From contig NC_017167.1 of NCBI RefSeq assembly GCF_000219875.1, positions 1,158,765 to 1,222,764 on the forward strand: a stretch of DNA of 64,000 bases, given 5' to 3'. Numbering within the stretch: the stretch's first letter is position 1; each line of letters starts with the position of its first letter. Below the pieces are notes generated by a model. The model worked only from the letters and a program-made list of their open reading frames with translations. It had not been told where the DNA came from and searched no databases. Shown here one piece after another: positions 27,947 through 36,759 of this stretch. Position numbers and translations under genes: made by a program. Source of the DNA: Alicyclobacillus acidocaldarius subsp. acidocaldarius Tc-4-1. Its GTDB lineage: Bacteria; Bacillota; Bacilli; Alicyclobacillales; Alicyclobacillaceae.

Positions 27947-29443
27947 TTGCGACTGAGACAGCTGTTTCAGCCTTTCGTAAATTTTCAAGTCACCAACGGG
28001 GAGAACCCTGACGTCGTGAACATCACCACTGACTCGCGGGACGTCGAACCCGGCAGCCTGTTTGTGGCGGTGCGCGGCCACACGGTGGACGGACACCGGT
28101 TTGCCCGGCAGGCTGTGGAGCGCGGTGCCGTGGCGGTGATGGTGGAAGAGCCCGTGGCCGACTTGCCTGCATCCATTCCTCAGGTGGTGGTGCCGGATAC
28201 GCGCCATTGGAGCGCGCTGGTCGCGGACAGGCTGTTTGGAAGCCCGTCGCGCGAGCTCCGGGTGATTGGAGTCACGGGCACCAACGGCAAAACCACCGTG
28301 ACGCACATCGTGCGTCACTTGCTCGATACCTCAGGGAGAAGAGCTGGACTCATTGGGACGGTCGGTGCCAAACTGGGTCAAGCCTCTTGGCCGCTTCCCA
28401 ACACGACGCCTGAGGCCGTGGAGGTCCATCGATGGCTTCGTCGGTTCGCGGACGAAGGCGCGACACACGCAGTGATGGAGGTGTCGTCGCACGCGCTCGT
28501 GGAGCGGCGGGCGGCGGGGGTGTCGTTCGCCTGCGCCGCGTTCACGAACTTGACACAAGATCACCTCGATTTTCACGGTACCATGGAACGGTATGCAGCG
28601 GCGAAGGCGCTCCTGTTCTCTCGGCTCGGCAATGGCGCGGGGGATGATCCGGCCCGTTCCGTCTACGCGGTCCTCAATGCGGACGATCCCTGGTCTTGGG
28701 TGATGGCGGAGGCCTCCGCTGCGCCGATCCTCACCTACGGGATGGAGCGCTCTGCGGACGTCAAGGCTCGGGACGTGCGGCTTTCGGCAAGTGGCGCGCG
28801 CTTCTGGGTAGATTCCCCCGCAGGCGCGTTCGAGATTGAAACGCCGCTCATCGGCCGATTTAACGTCTACAACACGCTGGCGGCGGTCGCCATCGCCCTC
28901 GTGGAAGGGCTCACGCCGACAGAAATCCGGGACGGCATTCGCTCGTATCCGAGCGTGCCCGGCCGGATGGAGCGTATCGACGAGGGCCAGCCGTTCTCGG
29001 TGTTTGTGGATTACGCGCACACGCCGGACGGGCTCGAGAACGTGCTCGCGGCGGTTCGCGAGTTCGCACCTGCGCGCGTCCTCGTGGTGGTGGGCTGTGG
29101 CGGCGATCGCGACCGCACCAAGCGCCCCAAGATGGCGGAGGTGGCAGTGAGACTGGCGGACCGGGCCATCTTCACGAGTGACAACCCGCGGAGCGAGGAT
29201 CCCTTCGCCATCCTCGCGGACATGCGCGCTGGCGTCCATGCGGCGCAAGAGCACAAGGTGCGGGAAGAGGTGGATCGCCGGCGCGCCATTGAGATGGCCA
29301 TCTCGGAAGCGGAGCCTGGAGACGTCGTCGTGATCGCGGGTAAGGGACACGAGGACTACCAGATCATCGGCGCGGAGAAGCGCCATTTTGACGATCGCGA
29401 AGAAGCCCGCCGAGCCATACGCGCGCGGTACGGGCGGAACTAG
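27947..29443 (+). CDS. murE: UDP-MurNAc-L-Ala-D-Glu:meso-diaminopimelate ligase
   Basis: A Mur ligase of about 498 residues. ATP loop GVTGTNGKTTV, the carbamylated lysine region, and DNPR in TSDNPRSEDP, the motif that selects meso-diaminopimelate over lysine. TTG 27947 (reading MRLRQLFQPF) is preferred, because GGGAGG sits 8 bases upstream and MurE proteins usually begin this way. GTG 27893 would add 18 unusual residues. No murF follows, as in the B. subtilis cluster. Confidence 0.94.
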   Translation: MRLRQLFQPFVNFQVTNGENPDVVNITTDSRDVEPGSLFVAVRGHTVDGHRFARQAVERGAVAVMVEEPVADLPASIPQVVVPDTRHWSALVADRLFGSPSRELRVIGVTGTNGKTTVTHIVRHLLDTSGRRAGLIGTVGAKLGQASWPLPNTTPEAVEVHRWLRRFADEGATHAVMEVSSHALVERRAAGVSFACAAFTNLTQDHLDFHGTMERYAAAKALLFSRLGNGAGDDPARSVYAVLNADDPWSWVMAEASAAPILTYGMERSADVKARDVRLSASGARFWVDSPAGAFEIETPLIGRFNVYNTLAAVAIALVEGLTPTEIRDGIRSYPSVPGRMERIDEGQPFSVFVDYAHTPDGLENVLAAVREFAPARVLVVVGCGGDRDRTKRPKMAEVAVRLADRAIFTSDNPRSEDPFAILADMRAGVHAAQEHKVREEVDRRRAIEMAISEAEPGDVVVIAGKGHEDYQIIGAEKRHFDDREEARRAIRARYGRN

Positions 29444-29455
29444 GGGGCGTTTCCG

Positions 29456-30421
29456 TTGGACATTCAGGCGCTCTTGCTGACGGCGCTCGCGGCATTCGTG
29501 ATCGGCGTGCTCTTGGGGCCCATCGCCATTCCGCTCTTGCACCGCCTCAAGTTTGGCCAGTCGATTCGCGAAGAGGGGCCCAAGCACCATCAGTCGAAGG
29601 CCGGCACGCCCACGATGGGCGGCGTGATCATCCTCGCTGCGGTGGTGCTGACGACCCTCCGATTTGCGTTCGGCAGCCTGGACACGGTCATGATGCTTGT
29701 CGCCACGGTGGGGTTCGGGCTGATTGGTTTCGCGGACGATCTGATTAAAATTGTAAAGAAGCGAAACCTGGGGCTTACAGCCAAGCAGAAAGTGGTGTTT
29801 CAGTCCCTGCTGACAGTCATGTTGTTCCTTCTCTTGTATCGGGAGCAGGGGCAGGAGGCGCTGTCCGTGCATATCCCTTTCACGGACGCCGCGATTCGCC
29901 TCGGCTTCTTGTACATCCTGTTTCTGATGCTGGTGTTGGTGGGCACGACCAACGCGGTCAACCTCACGGACGGACTGGACGGGCTGTTGTCGGGCTCGGC
30001 CATCATGGTGTTTGCGGCGTATGCGGTGTACGCCTATTGGCACACGAGCTACGATGTGGCCCTGTACTGTGCAGCCATGGTAGGGGCGCTCGCCGCGTTT
30101 CTCGTGTTCAACCGACATCCGGCGAAAGTGTTCATGGGCGACACGGGGTCGCTTGCCATCGGCGGGGGGCTCGCCATGGCCGCCGTCCTGACGCACAGCG
30201 AATTGACACTCATCCTGTTCGGCCTTGTGTTCGTTATCGAGGCTCTGTCCGTCATCATTCAGGTGTTTTCGTATCAGATGTTTGGACGGCGCGTCTTTCG
30301 CATGAGCCCGCTGCATCACCATTTCGAGCTCGGCGGCTGGTCGGAGTGGGAGGTCGTCATCCTCTTCTGGCTCGCGTCGTTCATCTGCGCCTTTGGCACG
30401 CTCGCGATGGTGTCGCATTGA
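29456..30421 (+). CDS. mraY: Phospho-MurNAc-pentapeptide transferase
   Basis: A 321-residue polytopic membrane enzyme with about ten helices. Family motifs: EEGPKHHQSKAGTPTMGG near residue 40, the aspartates of GFADDLIK, NAVNLTDGLDGL and the HHHFELGGW loop near the C-terminus. It makes lipid I from undecaprenyl phosphate and UDP-MurNAc-pentapeptide. The start is a TTG 13 bp after murE. Confidence 0.96.
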   Translation: MDIQALLLTALAAFVIGVLLGPIAIPLLHRLKFGQSIREEGPKHHQSKAGTPTMGGVIILAAVVLTTLRFAFGSLDTVMMLVATVGFGLIGFADDLIKIVKKRNLGLTAKQKVVFQSLLTVMLFLLLYREQGQEALSVHIPFTDAAIRLGFLYILFLMLVLVGTTNAVNLTDGLDGLLSGSAIMVFAAYAVYAYWHTSYDVALYCAAMVGALAAFLVFNRHPAKVFMGDTGSLAIGGGLAMAAVLTHSELTLILFGLVFVIEALSVIIQVFSYQMFGRRVFRMSPLHHHFELGGWSEWEVVILFWLASFICAFGTLAMVSH

Positions 30422-30434
30422 GGGGGCGGACGAA

Positions 30435-31811
30435 GTGAAGCTTGTTACACTGGAAACCTGGTTGAATGCGCCGGGCGAGGTGCTCGTGGTGGGGCTCGGC
30501 AAAAGCGGGACCGCCGTCGCCGCGTTCCTCGCTCGGCGCGGCTTTCGCGTGACCGCGACGGACGAGCGGGCGCTCGACCTATCCGATCCGGCCATCGCGC
30601 CACTCGCCGCGCTTGGCGTGGATTTCGTGCTCGGCGGCCATCCGGATACGCTGGTCACGCATCCGTGGCAGTTCGTGGCGAAAAGCCCTGGCATTCCGTA
30701 TCATCAGCCCTTCATTGCCGAGCTGCTCAAGGCTTCGCACGTGATGGTGACGGACGTCGAGATTGCCTCATGGTTCGAGACTAGACCCATCTACGCCATC
30801 ACGGGCTCCAACGGCAAGACCACCACTACGACGCTGGTGGGCGCGATGCTTGAGGCGTCAGGATATCGGCCGGTGGTCGCGGGCAACATCGGCACGCCGG
30901 TTTGCGACGTGGTGGATCAGCCGGGTGATCTGTTGGTCCTCGAGGTATCGAGCTTTCAGCTGGACGGCACGCACACGTTCCACCCGCGGGGCGGTGCGCT
31001 GCTGAATTTCTATCCCGCTCACCTGGACTATCACGGCACCTATGAGGCGTACCAGCAGGCGAAGTGGAAGCTGTTTGCGAATCAGACCCCAGACGATGTC
31101 GCGATTCTCAACTGGGATCAGGAGCTCGTGCGGGATAGAGCGGGCAATCTGGCGGCCCGCGTGCGTGGATTCAGCCTAGAGGGCGCACCCTTTGACGAAG
31201 GCGTGGGCGTGATCGACGGGACGTTGGTCGCCGTAACCGGACGGGAGCGAAGCCCCATTCTGCCGGTAGAGCAAGTGGCCTTACCGGGCCGGCACAATCT
31301 GCAAAACGCGGCGGCGGCAGCGGCGATGGCGCTCGCGGCCGGAGCGTCCGTGGAAGCTGTCGCCCGCGTGCTTGCGACGTTCCAGGGTGTCGAGCACCGG
31401 CTCGAGTTTGTGCGCGAGGTATCGGGTGTGCGATATTACAACGATTCGAAGGCGACGAATCCGGACGCCGCGCGACAGGCGCTCCGGTCGTTTGAGCGGG
31501 GCATCGTGTGGATTGCGGGCGGCCTCGACCGCGGAATTTCGTTCGATCCGCTGTTGCCGGATATCTCGGGGCGCGTCCGAGCCGCAGTCTTGCTCGGAGA
31601 GACCAAGGAGAAGCTGAGGGATGTGCTTGCCCGAGCCGGCGTGTCGATGTGCGTATTCGCTGCGTCGATGGAGGAGGCCGTGCGCGAGGCCAGCCGCATG
31701 GCGGAGCCGGGCGACGTGGTTCTGCTTTCGCCGGCCTGTGCCAGCTGGGATATGTTCCCGTCCTACGAGGTGCGGGGCAGCATGTTCAAAGAGGCCGTGC
31801 ATAGACTGTAG
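30435..31811 (+). CDS. murD: UDP-N-acetylmuramoylalanine--D-glutamate ligase
   Basis: A 458-residue Mur ligase with an N-terminal UDP-binding Rossmann domain (VVGLGKSGTAVAAFLARRG), the ATP loop GSNGKTTTT and the C-terminal domain beginning GVEHRLEFV and including YNDSKATNPDA. GTG 30435 lies behind GAGGGGGCGG. The frame extends upstream to 30393 inside mraY. It adds D-glutamate to UDP-MurNAc-L-Ala. Confidence 0.95.
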   Translation: MKLVTLETWLNAPGEVLVVGLGKSGTAVAAFLARRGFRVTATDERALDLSDPAIAPLAALGVDFVLGGHPDTLVTHPWQFVAKSPGIPYHQPFIAELLKASHVMVTDVEIASWFETRPIYAITGSNGKTTTTTLVGAMLEASGYRPVVAGNIGTPVCDVVDQPGDLLVLEVSSFQLDGTHTFHPRGGALLNFYPAHLDYHGTYEAYQQAKWKLFANQTPDDVAILNWDQELVRDRAGNLAARVRGFSLEGAPFDEGVGVIDGTLVAVTGRERSPILPVEQVALPGRHNLQNAAAAAAMALAAGASVEAVARVLATFQGVEHRLEFVREVSGVRYYNDSKATNPDAARQALRSFERGIVWIAGGLDRGISFDPLLPDISGRVRAAVLLGETKEKLRDVLARAGVSMCVFAASMEEAVREASRMAEPGDVVLLSPACASWDMFPSYEVRGSMFKEAVHRL

Positions 31812-31877
31812 CAGCGTGTCCAAAGGCCCGCCTTTGGACCATACCGCGCCACGAAGCGCGGGAGAGGAGGGAACGCG

Positions 31878-33005
31878 GTGTTGCGGTCTATGTCGGCGTC
31901 TTCGAAACAGGAGCCCGGTTCGTCGCCCGACTTCGCGCTCGTAGGCGTCATCTTGCTCCTGCTCGCGTTTGGCGTGACCATGGTGCACAGCGCTTCGTCG
32001 GTCATCTCCGCGACGCGATTCCAGGACGCCTTCTACTTCTCCAAGCGGCAGTTTCTCTGGGCCCTGATGGGTGTCGGCCTGATGATCTGGCTCTCGCGCA
32101 TCGACTACCACGTGTGGCGCAAGCAGGCGCCCAAGATTGCGCTGGCGAGCTATGCGCTTCTGGTGCTTGTGCTTGTGGTAGGCGTGAACCGCGGAGGATC
32201 GAAGGCGTGGCTCGGCATCGGCTCGCTCGGCATTCAGCCATCCGAGTTCGCGAAATTGGGGCTCGTCATGTTTCTCGCGCACTTGCTCGCCGAGTCGAAG
32301 GACCGGATGTACTCGTTCTGGCGCGGATTCGTCCCGCCGATGGGACTCGCCCTGGTTGCGGTGGGACTCATCATGCTGGAGCCCGATCTCGGCCAGAGCG
32401 TGGTGATCATGGGGACCACCCTCATCATGCTGTTTGTCGCGGGCACGCGCTGGTCGCATTTGGCGGCCCTCTTTGGCGCGGGCGCCGTCGGATTCGCGGG
32501 TCTCGTCGCCATGGCGCCCTACCGGATGGACCGCATTTACGCCTTTTTAGACCCCTGGAAGTACCCGCTTGGGAAGGGGTATCAGATCATCCAATCCCTC
32601 TATGCCCTTGGATCCGGTGGCATTCTGGGTCTCGGCCTGGGGCACAGTCGGCAGAAGTTTCTCTACCTGCCTGAGCCTCAGACCGACTTCATCTTTTCGA
32701 TTGTCGGAGAAGAGTTGGGCCTGCTCGGGACCGTCTCGGTGCTGCTGTTGTTTGCCGTGCTCATCTGGCGAGGCATCCGCACGGCGCTGTATGCGCCGGA
32801 CGATTTCGGTACGCTTTTGGCGACGGGTATCACCGGAATGATTGCGGTGCAGGTGCTGATCAATATCGGCGTGGTGACCGGGTCCATTCCGGCGACGGGC
32901 ATCACGTTGCCGTTTATCAGCTATGGCGGATCGTCGTTGACGCTGTTGCTGAGCGGCGTCGGCATTCTGCTCAACATTTCAAAGCAGGCGGGGATGGTAG
33001 AATGA
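31878..33005 (+). CDS. ftsW: SEDS peptidoglycan glycosyltransferase FtsW/SpoVE
   Basis: A 375-residue SEDS protein with ten predicted helices. Typical text: KAWLGIGSLGIQPSEFAKLG, the PxLG-like EPDLGQS and the C-terminal TGITLPFISYGGSSL. It polymerises lipid II at the septum, or in the spore cortex if it is SpoVE. In B. subtilis the gene at this place, between murD and murG, is spoVE, and the copy partnering SpoVD is expected here. The sequence alone does not separate the two. GTG start with GAGGAGGGAA upstream. Confidence 0.93.
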   Translation: MLRSMSASSKQEPGSSPDFALVGVILLLLAFGVTMVHSASSVISATRFQDAFYFSKRQFLWALMGVGLMIWLSRIDYHVWRKQAPKIALASYALLVLVLVVGVNRGGSKAWLGIGSLGIQPSEFAKLGLVMFLAHLLAESKDRMYSFWRGFVPPMGLALVAVGLIMLEPDLGQSVVIMGTTLIMLFVAGTRWSHLAALFGAGAVGFAGLVAMAPYRMDRIYAFLDPWKYPLGKGYQIIQSLYALGSGGILGLGLGHSRQKFLYLPEPQTDFIFSIVGEELGLLGTVSVLLLFAVLIWRGIRTALYAPDDFGTLLATGITGMIAVQVLINIGVVTGSIPATGITLPFISYGGSSLTLLLSGVGILLNISKQAGMVE

Positions 33006-34108
33006 AGGTGTTGCTGACGGGTGGGGGCACAGGCGGCCACATCTTCCCCGCCCTATCGCTTTGGCGCCACTTGAAGGCCCGTGTCGGGCGCGCTGAATTT
33101 CTGTACGTGGGTACAGAGCAAGGGCTGGAACGCCGTCTCGTCCCCGAGGCCGGTCTCGCCTTCGCCTCCGTTCCCGCGGCGGGACTTCGGCGAGAACTGT
33201 CTCTGGACGCCGTGCGCACCCTGGCCATCACGTACCGCGGCTATCGGGAAGCGCTCCGCATTCTGCGCGACTTTCGGCCCGATGTCGCTGTTGGAACGGG
33301 GGGCTTTGTGTCGCTGCCGGTGATCTACGCCGCCACCAGGCTCGGCGTTTCGTCCGTGATCTGGGAAGGCAATGCGCGCCCCGGGCTCACCAATCAGCTC
33401 TTGATGCGGCGCGTGGACGCGGTGGCGGTGTGCTTTCCAGAGAGCGTGGCGCTCTTCCCGCGCGCCAAGCGCGTGGTATTCACGGGCAATCCGCGCGCGA
33501 GCGAGGTGGTGGAGGTCTCCGCGGAGGACAAGCGGAGGGCGCGCGATCACTATCGAATTCTGCGGGGACAGCGCGTCATTCTGATTGTGTTTGGCAGCAG
33601 GGGCTCGGAGACCGCGAATCGGGTGGTGGCGGAAATGCTTCCGCGCTTTGCGGACCGTCCCGAGTGGCGTGTGTTGTTCGTCACGGGCGAGCGCCATTTT
33701 GAGACCCTTCGCACAGAGGTGGGACCGCTCCCCCGGAATGTCACGCTCCACGCCTTCATTTCGGACATGCCTGCGCTTTTGCCTCACGTCGACCTCATGG
33801 TGAGCCGGGCCGGATCGAGCACGCTCGCGGAGATCTGCGCGCTCGGGGTCGCGTCCATCCTGGTTCCGAGCCCGTACGTGACGGCGAATCACCAGGAGGA
33901 AAACGCGATGCAGCTTGCCCGCGCGGGCGCCGCCCGAGTGGTCCGAGAAGCGGATCTCACGCCGGAAGTCCTTTGGAACGAGATCTGCGGCATGCTCGAG
34001 GGCGATCTCGCTGAAGTTCGGGAGCGGGCGCGGAGCTTCGGCCGGCCGGACGCCGTCAGGCGGCTGGGCGATCTCGTCCTCGAAGTGGCGGAAAAGCGTC
34101 GCACCTAG
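33002..34108 (+). CDS. murG: UDP-GlcNAc:lipid I N-acetylglucosaminyltransferase
   Basis: A 368-residue GT28 enzyme. N-terminal GGTGGHIFPAL binds lipid I and diphosphate, GTGGFVSLPV follows, and SRAGSSTLAEI plus PSPYVTANHQEENAM form the UDP-GlcNAc site. It makes lipid II at the inner face of the membrane. The ATG overlaps the ftsW stop, so the two are translationally coupled. Confidence 0.96.
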   Translation: MKVLLTGGGTGGHIFPALSLWRHLKARVGRAEFLYVGTEQGLERRLVPEAGLAFASVPAAGLRRELSLDAVRTLAITYRGYREALRILRDFRPDVAVGTGGFVSLPVIYAATRLGVSSVIWEGNARPGLTNQLLMRRVDAVAVCFPESVALFPRAKRVVFTGNPRASEVVEVSAEDKRRARDHYRILRGQRVILIVFGSRGSETANRVVAEMLPRFADRPEWRVLFVTGERHFETLRTEVGPLPRNVTLHAFISDMPALLPHVDLMVSRAGSSTLAEICALGVASILVPSPYVTANHQEENAMQLARAGAARVVREADLTPEVLWNEICGMLEGDLAEVRERARSFGRPDAVRRLGDLVLEVAEKRRT

Positions 34109-34193
34109 GCACTCACCCTTTGCCTAGAGCGGCATATGATGCGGTTGCGGCGGTGAGGTAGGTGACCCAGTGAAAGCTCATGGAGGACCTGAC

Positions 34194-35144
34194 ATGCAAG
34201 ACGATCCGTTGGTGAACATCCTGATGGAGCAAGGGGTGAAGGTGATCCGGGGCGAACCGATGAAGCGGCATACGACGTGGCGGATCGGCGGACCTGCGGA
34301 TTACTTTGTCGAGCCGGACTCGGTGGACGCCCTGCGCGCGTGCGTTTGCGCCGCGCGAGACCACGGCCTACCTATCACCGTCATCGGCCGCGGCTCCAAC
34401 ACCCTGGTGTTGGACGGCGGAATTCGCGGCCTCGTCATCAAGCTGCACGACGCCTTCGCTTCGTGCGACGTGAGAGAGGACGAGTGCGCGGTCTACGCAA
34501 TGGCGGGCCGTTCGTACGTCGCGCTGGCGAATTTGGCCATCCGCCACGGTCTCTCAGGCCTCGAATTTGCGACCGGCATTCCCGGGTCCGTCGGCGGCGC
34601 GGTCATGATGAACGCAGGCGCGTACGGCCGCGAGACATGCGAGGTGCTCGCGTGGGCCGAGGTGATGGACGAGACCGGAGCCATCGCGCGGCTTTCGAAC
34701 GAAGAGCTGCGCTTTGGCTACCGCTACAGCGTGCTCAAGGATCGCTTCGGGATTGTGACACGGGCCAAGTTTCAGCTGGAGCCAGGCAATCGCGACGAGA
34801 TGCGGCGCCTCGTTCGCGAATGGTCCCAGCGGCGCATTGCGACTCAGCCACTCAGCTTTCCGAACTGCGGTTCCGTGTTTCGAAATCCCGAGGGCACCCA
34901 CGCGGCCCGACTTATCGAGGAAGCGGGGCTCAAGGGACTGCGCCGCGGCCAGGCGATGATCAGCGACAAGCACGCGAACTTCATCATCAACCTGGGGAAC
35001 GCTTCGGCGAGCGATGTGCTGTGGCTGATTCGGCACGCGCAGTCGGTGGTTCGAGAGCGGTTCGGCATCGCCCTCGAAACCGAGGTCCGCGTGCTTGGCG
35101 AACCCTTGTCGGGAGGTGCGGACGATGGAATTGCTGCGGATTGA
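34194..35144 (+). CDS. murB: UDP-N-acetylenolpyruvoylglucosamine reductase
   Basis: A 316-residue FAD enzyme, type II MurB as in Firmicutes. Motifs: HTTWRIGGPADYF, GRGSNTLV, GIPGSVGGAVMMNAGAYG and the catalytic serine in NCGSVFRNP. It reduces the enolpyruvyl product of MurA. ATG 34194 has GGAGG upstream; a GTG at 34170 is in frame. Its end overlaps the start of murA by 20 bp, so its partner enzyme is the interrupted gene next door. Confidence 0.95.
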   Translation: MQDDPLVNILMEQGVKVIRGEPMKRHTTWRIGGPADYFVEPDSVDALRACVCAARDHGLPITVIGRGSNTLVLDGGIRGLVIKLHDAFASCDVREDECAVYAMAGRSYVALANLAIRHGLSGLEFATGIPGSVGGAVMMNAGAYGRETCEVLAWAEVMDETGAIARLSNEELRFGYRYSVLKDRFGIVTRAKFQLEPGNRDEMRRLVREWSQRRIATQPLSFPNCGSVFRNPEGTHAARLIEEAGLKGLRRGQAMISDKHANFIINLGNASASDVLWLIRHAQSVVRERFGIALETEVRVLGEPLSGGADDGIAAD

Positions 35145-35439
35145 GGGCGGCGTACCGCTGACCGGCGAAGTGCGGGTGGCCGGCGCGAAGAACGCGGCCC
35201 TTCCCATCCTCGCCGCCACTGTCATGGTGGCAGGTCGTTCCGTGATCAAAAACGTCCCCGATCTCGAGGATGTCCGCGTCATGTTGGAAATCCTGAAGAG
35301 TCTCGGTGCAAAGGTGTCCATGTCGGCCGGAACGGTGACGGTCGACGCCAGCACGCTCTCTTCGACGCAGGTTCCTTCACACCTCATGCAGAAGATGAGG
35401 TCCCCCATGAGGCGCGAATTGCTCATCGCGACCGCCTGA
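35125..35439 (+). pseudogene. murA: murA 5' part, interrupted by the integrated element
   Basis: The first 92 codons are normal MurA (MELLRIEGGVPLTGEVRVAGAKNAALPILAA, with the catalytic-region KN pair) ending MQKMR at the insertion point, 35400/35401. The remaining codons (SPMRRELLIATA) are read from the element and stop at 35439. ATG 35125 has GGGAGG upstream. MurA transfers enolpyruvate to UDP-GlcNAc, the first committed step of peptidoglycan synthesis. The missing 325 residues, including the active-site cysteine, lie at 38244-39221. The gene is intact only if the element is excised. Confidence 0.93.
35390..35416. other. attL of the murA element
   Basis: Left junction: half of the chromosomal dyad (AGAAGATG, 35390-35397), then AGG, the crossover dinucleotide TC at 35401-35402, then the element half-site CCCCATG (35403-35409), AGG and CGCG. 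See attR for the matching halves. Confidence 0.75.
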
Positions 35440-35495
35440 CGAAATCACCGTGGGTGTCACGCCCGATGCACGCCGAGCTGGTCACATCTCCGTGG

Positions 35496-35501
35496 TATAA
35501 T
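35496..35501 (+). promoter_or_regulatory. Extended -10 promoter of the element-borne flavoprotein gene
   Basis: TGGTATAAT gives a consensus -10 with a TGN extension about 50 bp before the ATG. No good -35 is present. The element therefore brings its own promoter for its first gene. Confidence 0.45.
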
Positions 35502-35551
35502 GACGGAGACCAGAGATTCACAGATGGAGATTTCCGCTAGGAGCGAGGGCC

Positions 35552-36541
35552 ATGTTCGAAGCGTGTGTCATTGGTGCCGGCCCGTGTGGCTTGGCTGTGT
35601 CGGTCGAGCTGAAGCGGCGCGGCATTTCCCACGTCGTGATCGAGAAATCCTGCATCGTGTCGACCATCTACCGTTTCCCCACGCAAATGGTGTTCAACTC
35701 CACACCTGAACGCCTCGAGATTGGCGATATCCCGTTTTACACCGAACGGGCCAAACCCACGCGGATGGAGGCGCTGACGTACTACCGGACTGTCGTTCAG
35801 CGGCTTGAGCTGCCGGTCCGCCAGTACGAAGAGGTGACAGCCGTCGAGCGGGACGGAAGCGGAGGATTTCGCATCCACTCGCGCACCCTTTCCGGGAGGC
35901 CGCTTGTGACGGAAACGAGAGCCGTGGTGGTGGCCACGGGTTACTTCGATCATCCCAACATGCTCGGCGTGCCCGGCGAAAACCTTCCCCATGTCACGCA
36001 CTACTATCGGGACGCTCATCCCTATTACGGGCAGCGCGTGGTCATCATCGGTGGCACCAACTCCGCGGCTGAGGCCGCCATCGATCTGCACCGGGTCGGC
36101 GCGTGCGTCACGCTCGTCCATCGGGGCCCGGCCATGTCCGACAAAATCAAGCCGTGGGTCAAGCCCGATATCCAGAGCCTCCTTGACAAACGGGCGATTG
36201 CCTTCCACTTTCGCTCGCGCGTCACCGAGATCTGCGCGGATCACGTTCGCGTCGAGACGCCCGAGGGTCGGCTCGACATTCCGTGCGATCACGTCCTGGC
36301 GCTTACGGGTTACCACCCGGATACTTCGTTTCTCGAAAAGCTTGGTATTCAATTCGATCCAGAGACGGGAATCCCGGCGCACGACGAGGCGACCTATGAA
36401 ACCAACGTGCCAGGCATCTACGTGGCGGGCGTGGTGGTGTCCGGATTTGACGCCAACCGCATCTTCATCGAAAATGGCCGCCTCCAAGCTCCCCGCATTG
36501 CCGATGCCATCGCCTCCAGGATGACCGCTCGCGTCGGCTAG
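35552..36541 (+). CDS. ypdA: YpdA/Bdr-like bacillithiol disulfide reductase
   Basis: A 329-residue flavoprotein. N-terminal FAD motif VIGAGPCGLAVSVELKRRG with the CG pair typical of YpdA, then IVSTIYRFPTQMVFNSTPERLEIGD (YpdA signature region), and an NADPH motif IIGGTNSAAEAAIDLHR near residue 165, where YpdA usually has GGGNSA. C-terminal VAGVVVSGFDANRIFIENGR. YpdA reduces bacillithiol disulfide using NADPH. It is cargo inside the murA element, which is unusual for a redox housekeeping enzyme. ATG start with AGGAGCGAGGG upstream. Confidence 0.88.
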   Translation: MFEACVIGAGPCGLAVSVELKRRGISHVVIEKSCIVSTIYRFPTQMVFNSTPERLEIGDIPFYTERAKPTRMEALTYYRTVVQRLELPVRQYEEVTAVERDGSGGFRIHSRTLSGRPLVTETRAVVVATGYFDHPNMLGVPGENLPHVTHYYRDAHPYYGQRVVIIGGTNSAAEAAIDLHRVGACVTLVHRGPAMSDKIKPWVKPDIQSLLDKRAIAFHFRSRVTEICADHVRVETPEGRLDIPCDHVLALTGYHPDTSFLEKLGIQFDPETGIPAHDEATYETNVPGIYVAGVVVSGFDANRIFIENGRLQAPRIADAIASRMTARVG

Positions 36542-36565
36542 CCTCGTCCGGCAAGATGGTCAAAC

Positions 36566-36592
36566 CCTCCCGCATATCGGTCTGTCGGGAGG
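36566..36592 (+). promoter_or_regulatory. Hairpin covering the ribosome site of the 52-residue gene
   Basis: CCTCCCG (36566-36572) pairs with CGGGAGG (36586-36592), which contains the ribosome binding sequence of the gene starting at 36601. The structure could block translation of this gene and of the coupled recombinase, or act as a weak terminator after ypdA. It has no T-run. Confidence 0.4.
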
Positions 36593-36600
36593 CGATTGAG

Positions 36601-36759
36601 ATGCGAATTCGCGCCGTCTACGTCTGGGACGCAAAGCGTGAGGCACTGGTACCTGAGCGCGAGATGGAAGCGCAGGTGGCGCATCGCGTGATGGCCGTCG
36701 CCCGTCCCCTTTTGGAGCGCATGCTCGCGCACCGCGGCAGGCGGGTGAACGAGTCGTGA
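36601..36759 (+). CDS. 52-residue protein coupled to the recombinase (candidate directionality factor)
   Basis: A short protein starting MRIRAVYVWDAKREALVPER, with a helical, charged second half ending in HRGRRVNES. GGGAGG is 8 bases before the ATG. Its stop overlaps the GTG start of the serine recombinase (GTGA), a strong sign of translational coupling. Small proteins encoded beside large serine integrases can be recombination directionality factors that permit excision. No sequence family was recognised, so this role is inference. Confidence 0.6.
   Translation: MRIRAVYVWDAKREALVPEREMEAQVAHRVMAVARPLLERMLAHRGRRVNES

Noticed and set aside
30393-30434. Earlier start for murD inside mraY
   Set aside because: The extra residues (ARSRWCRIEGADE) are the shifted reading of mraY, and GTG 30435 has a good ribosome site.
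28331-30694. 787-codon open frame on the minus strand
   Set aside because: It is the antisense of murE and mraY, with His/Arg-rich text typical of shadow frames in GC-rich DNA.
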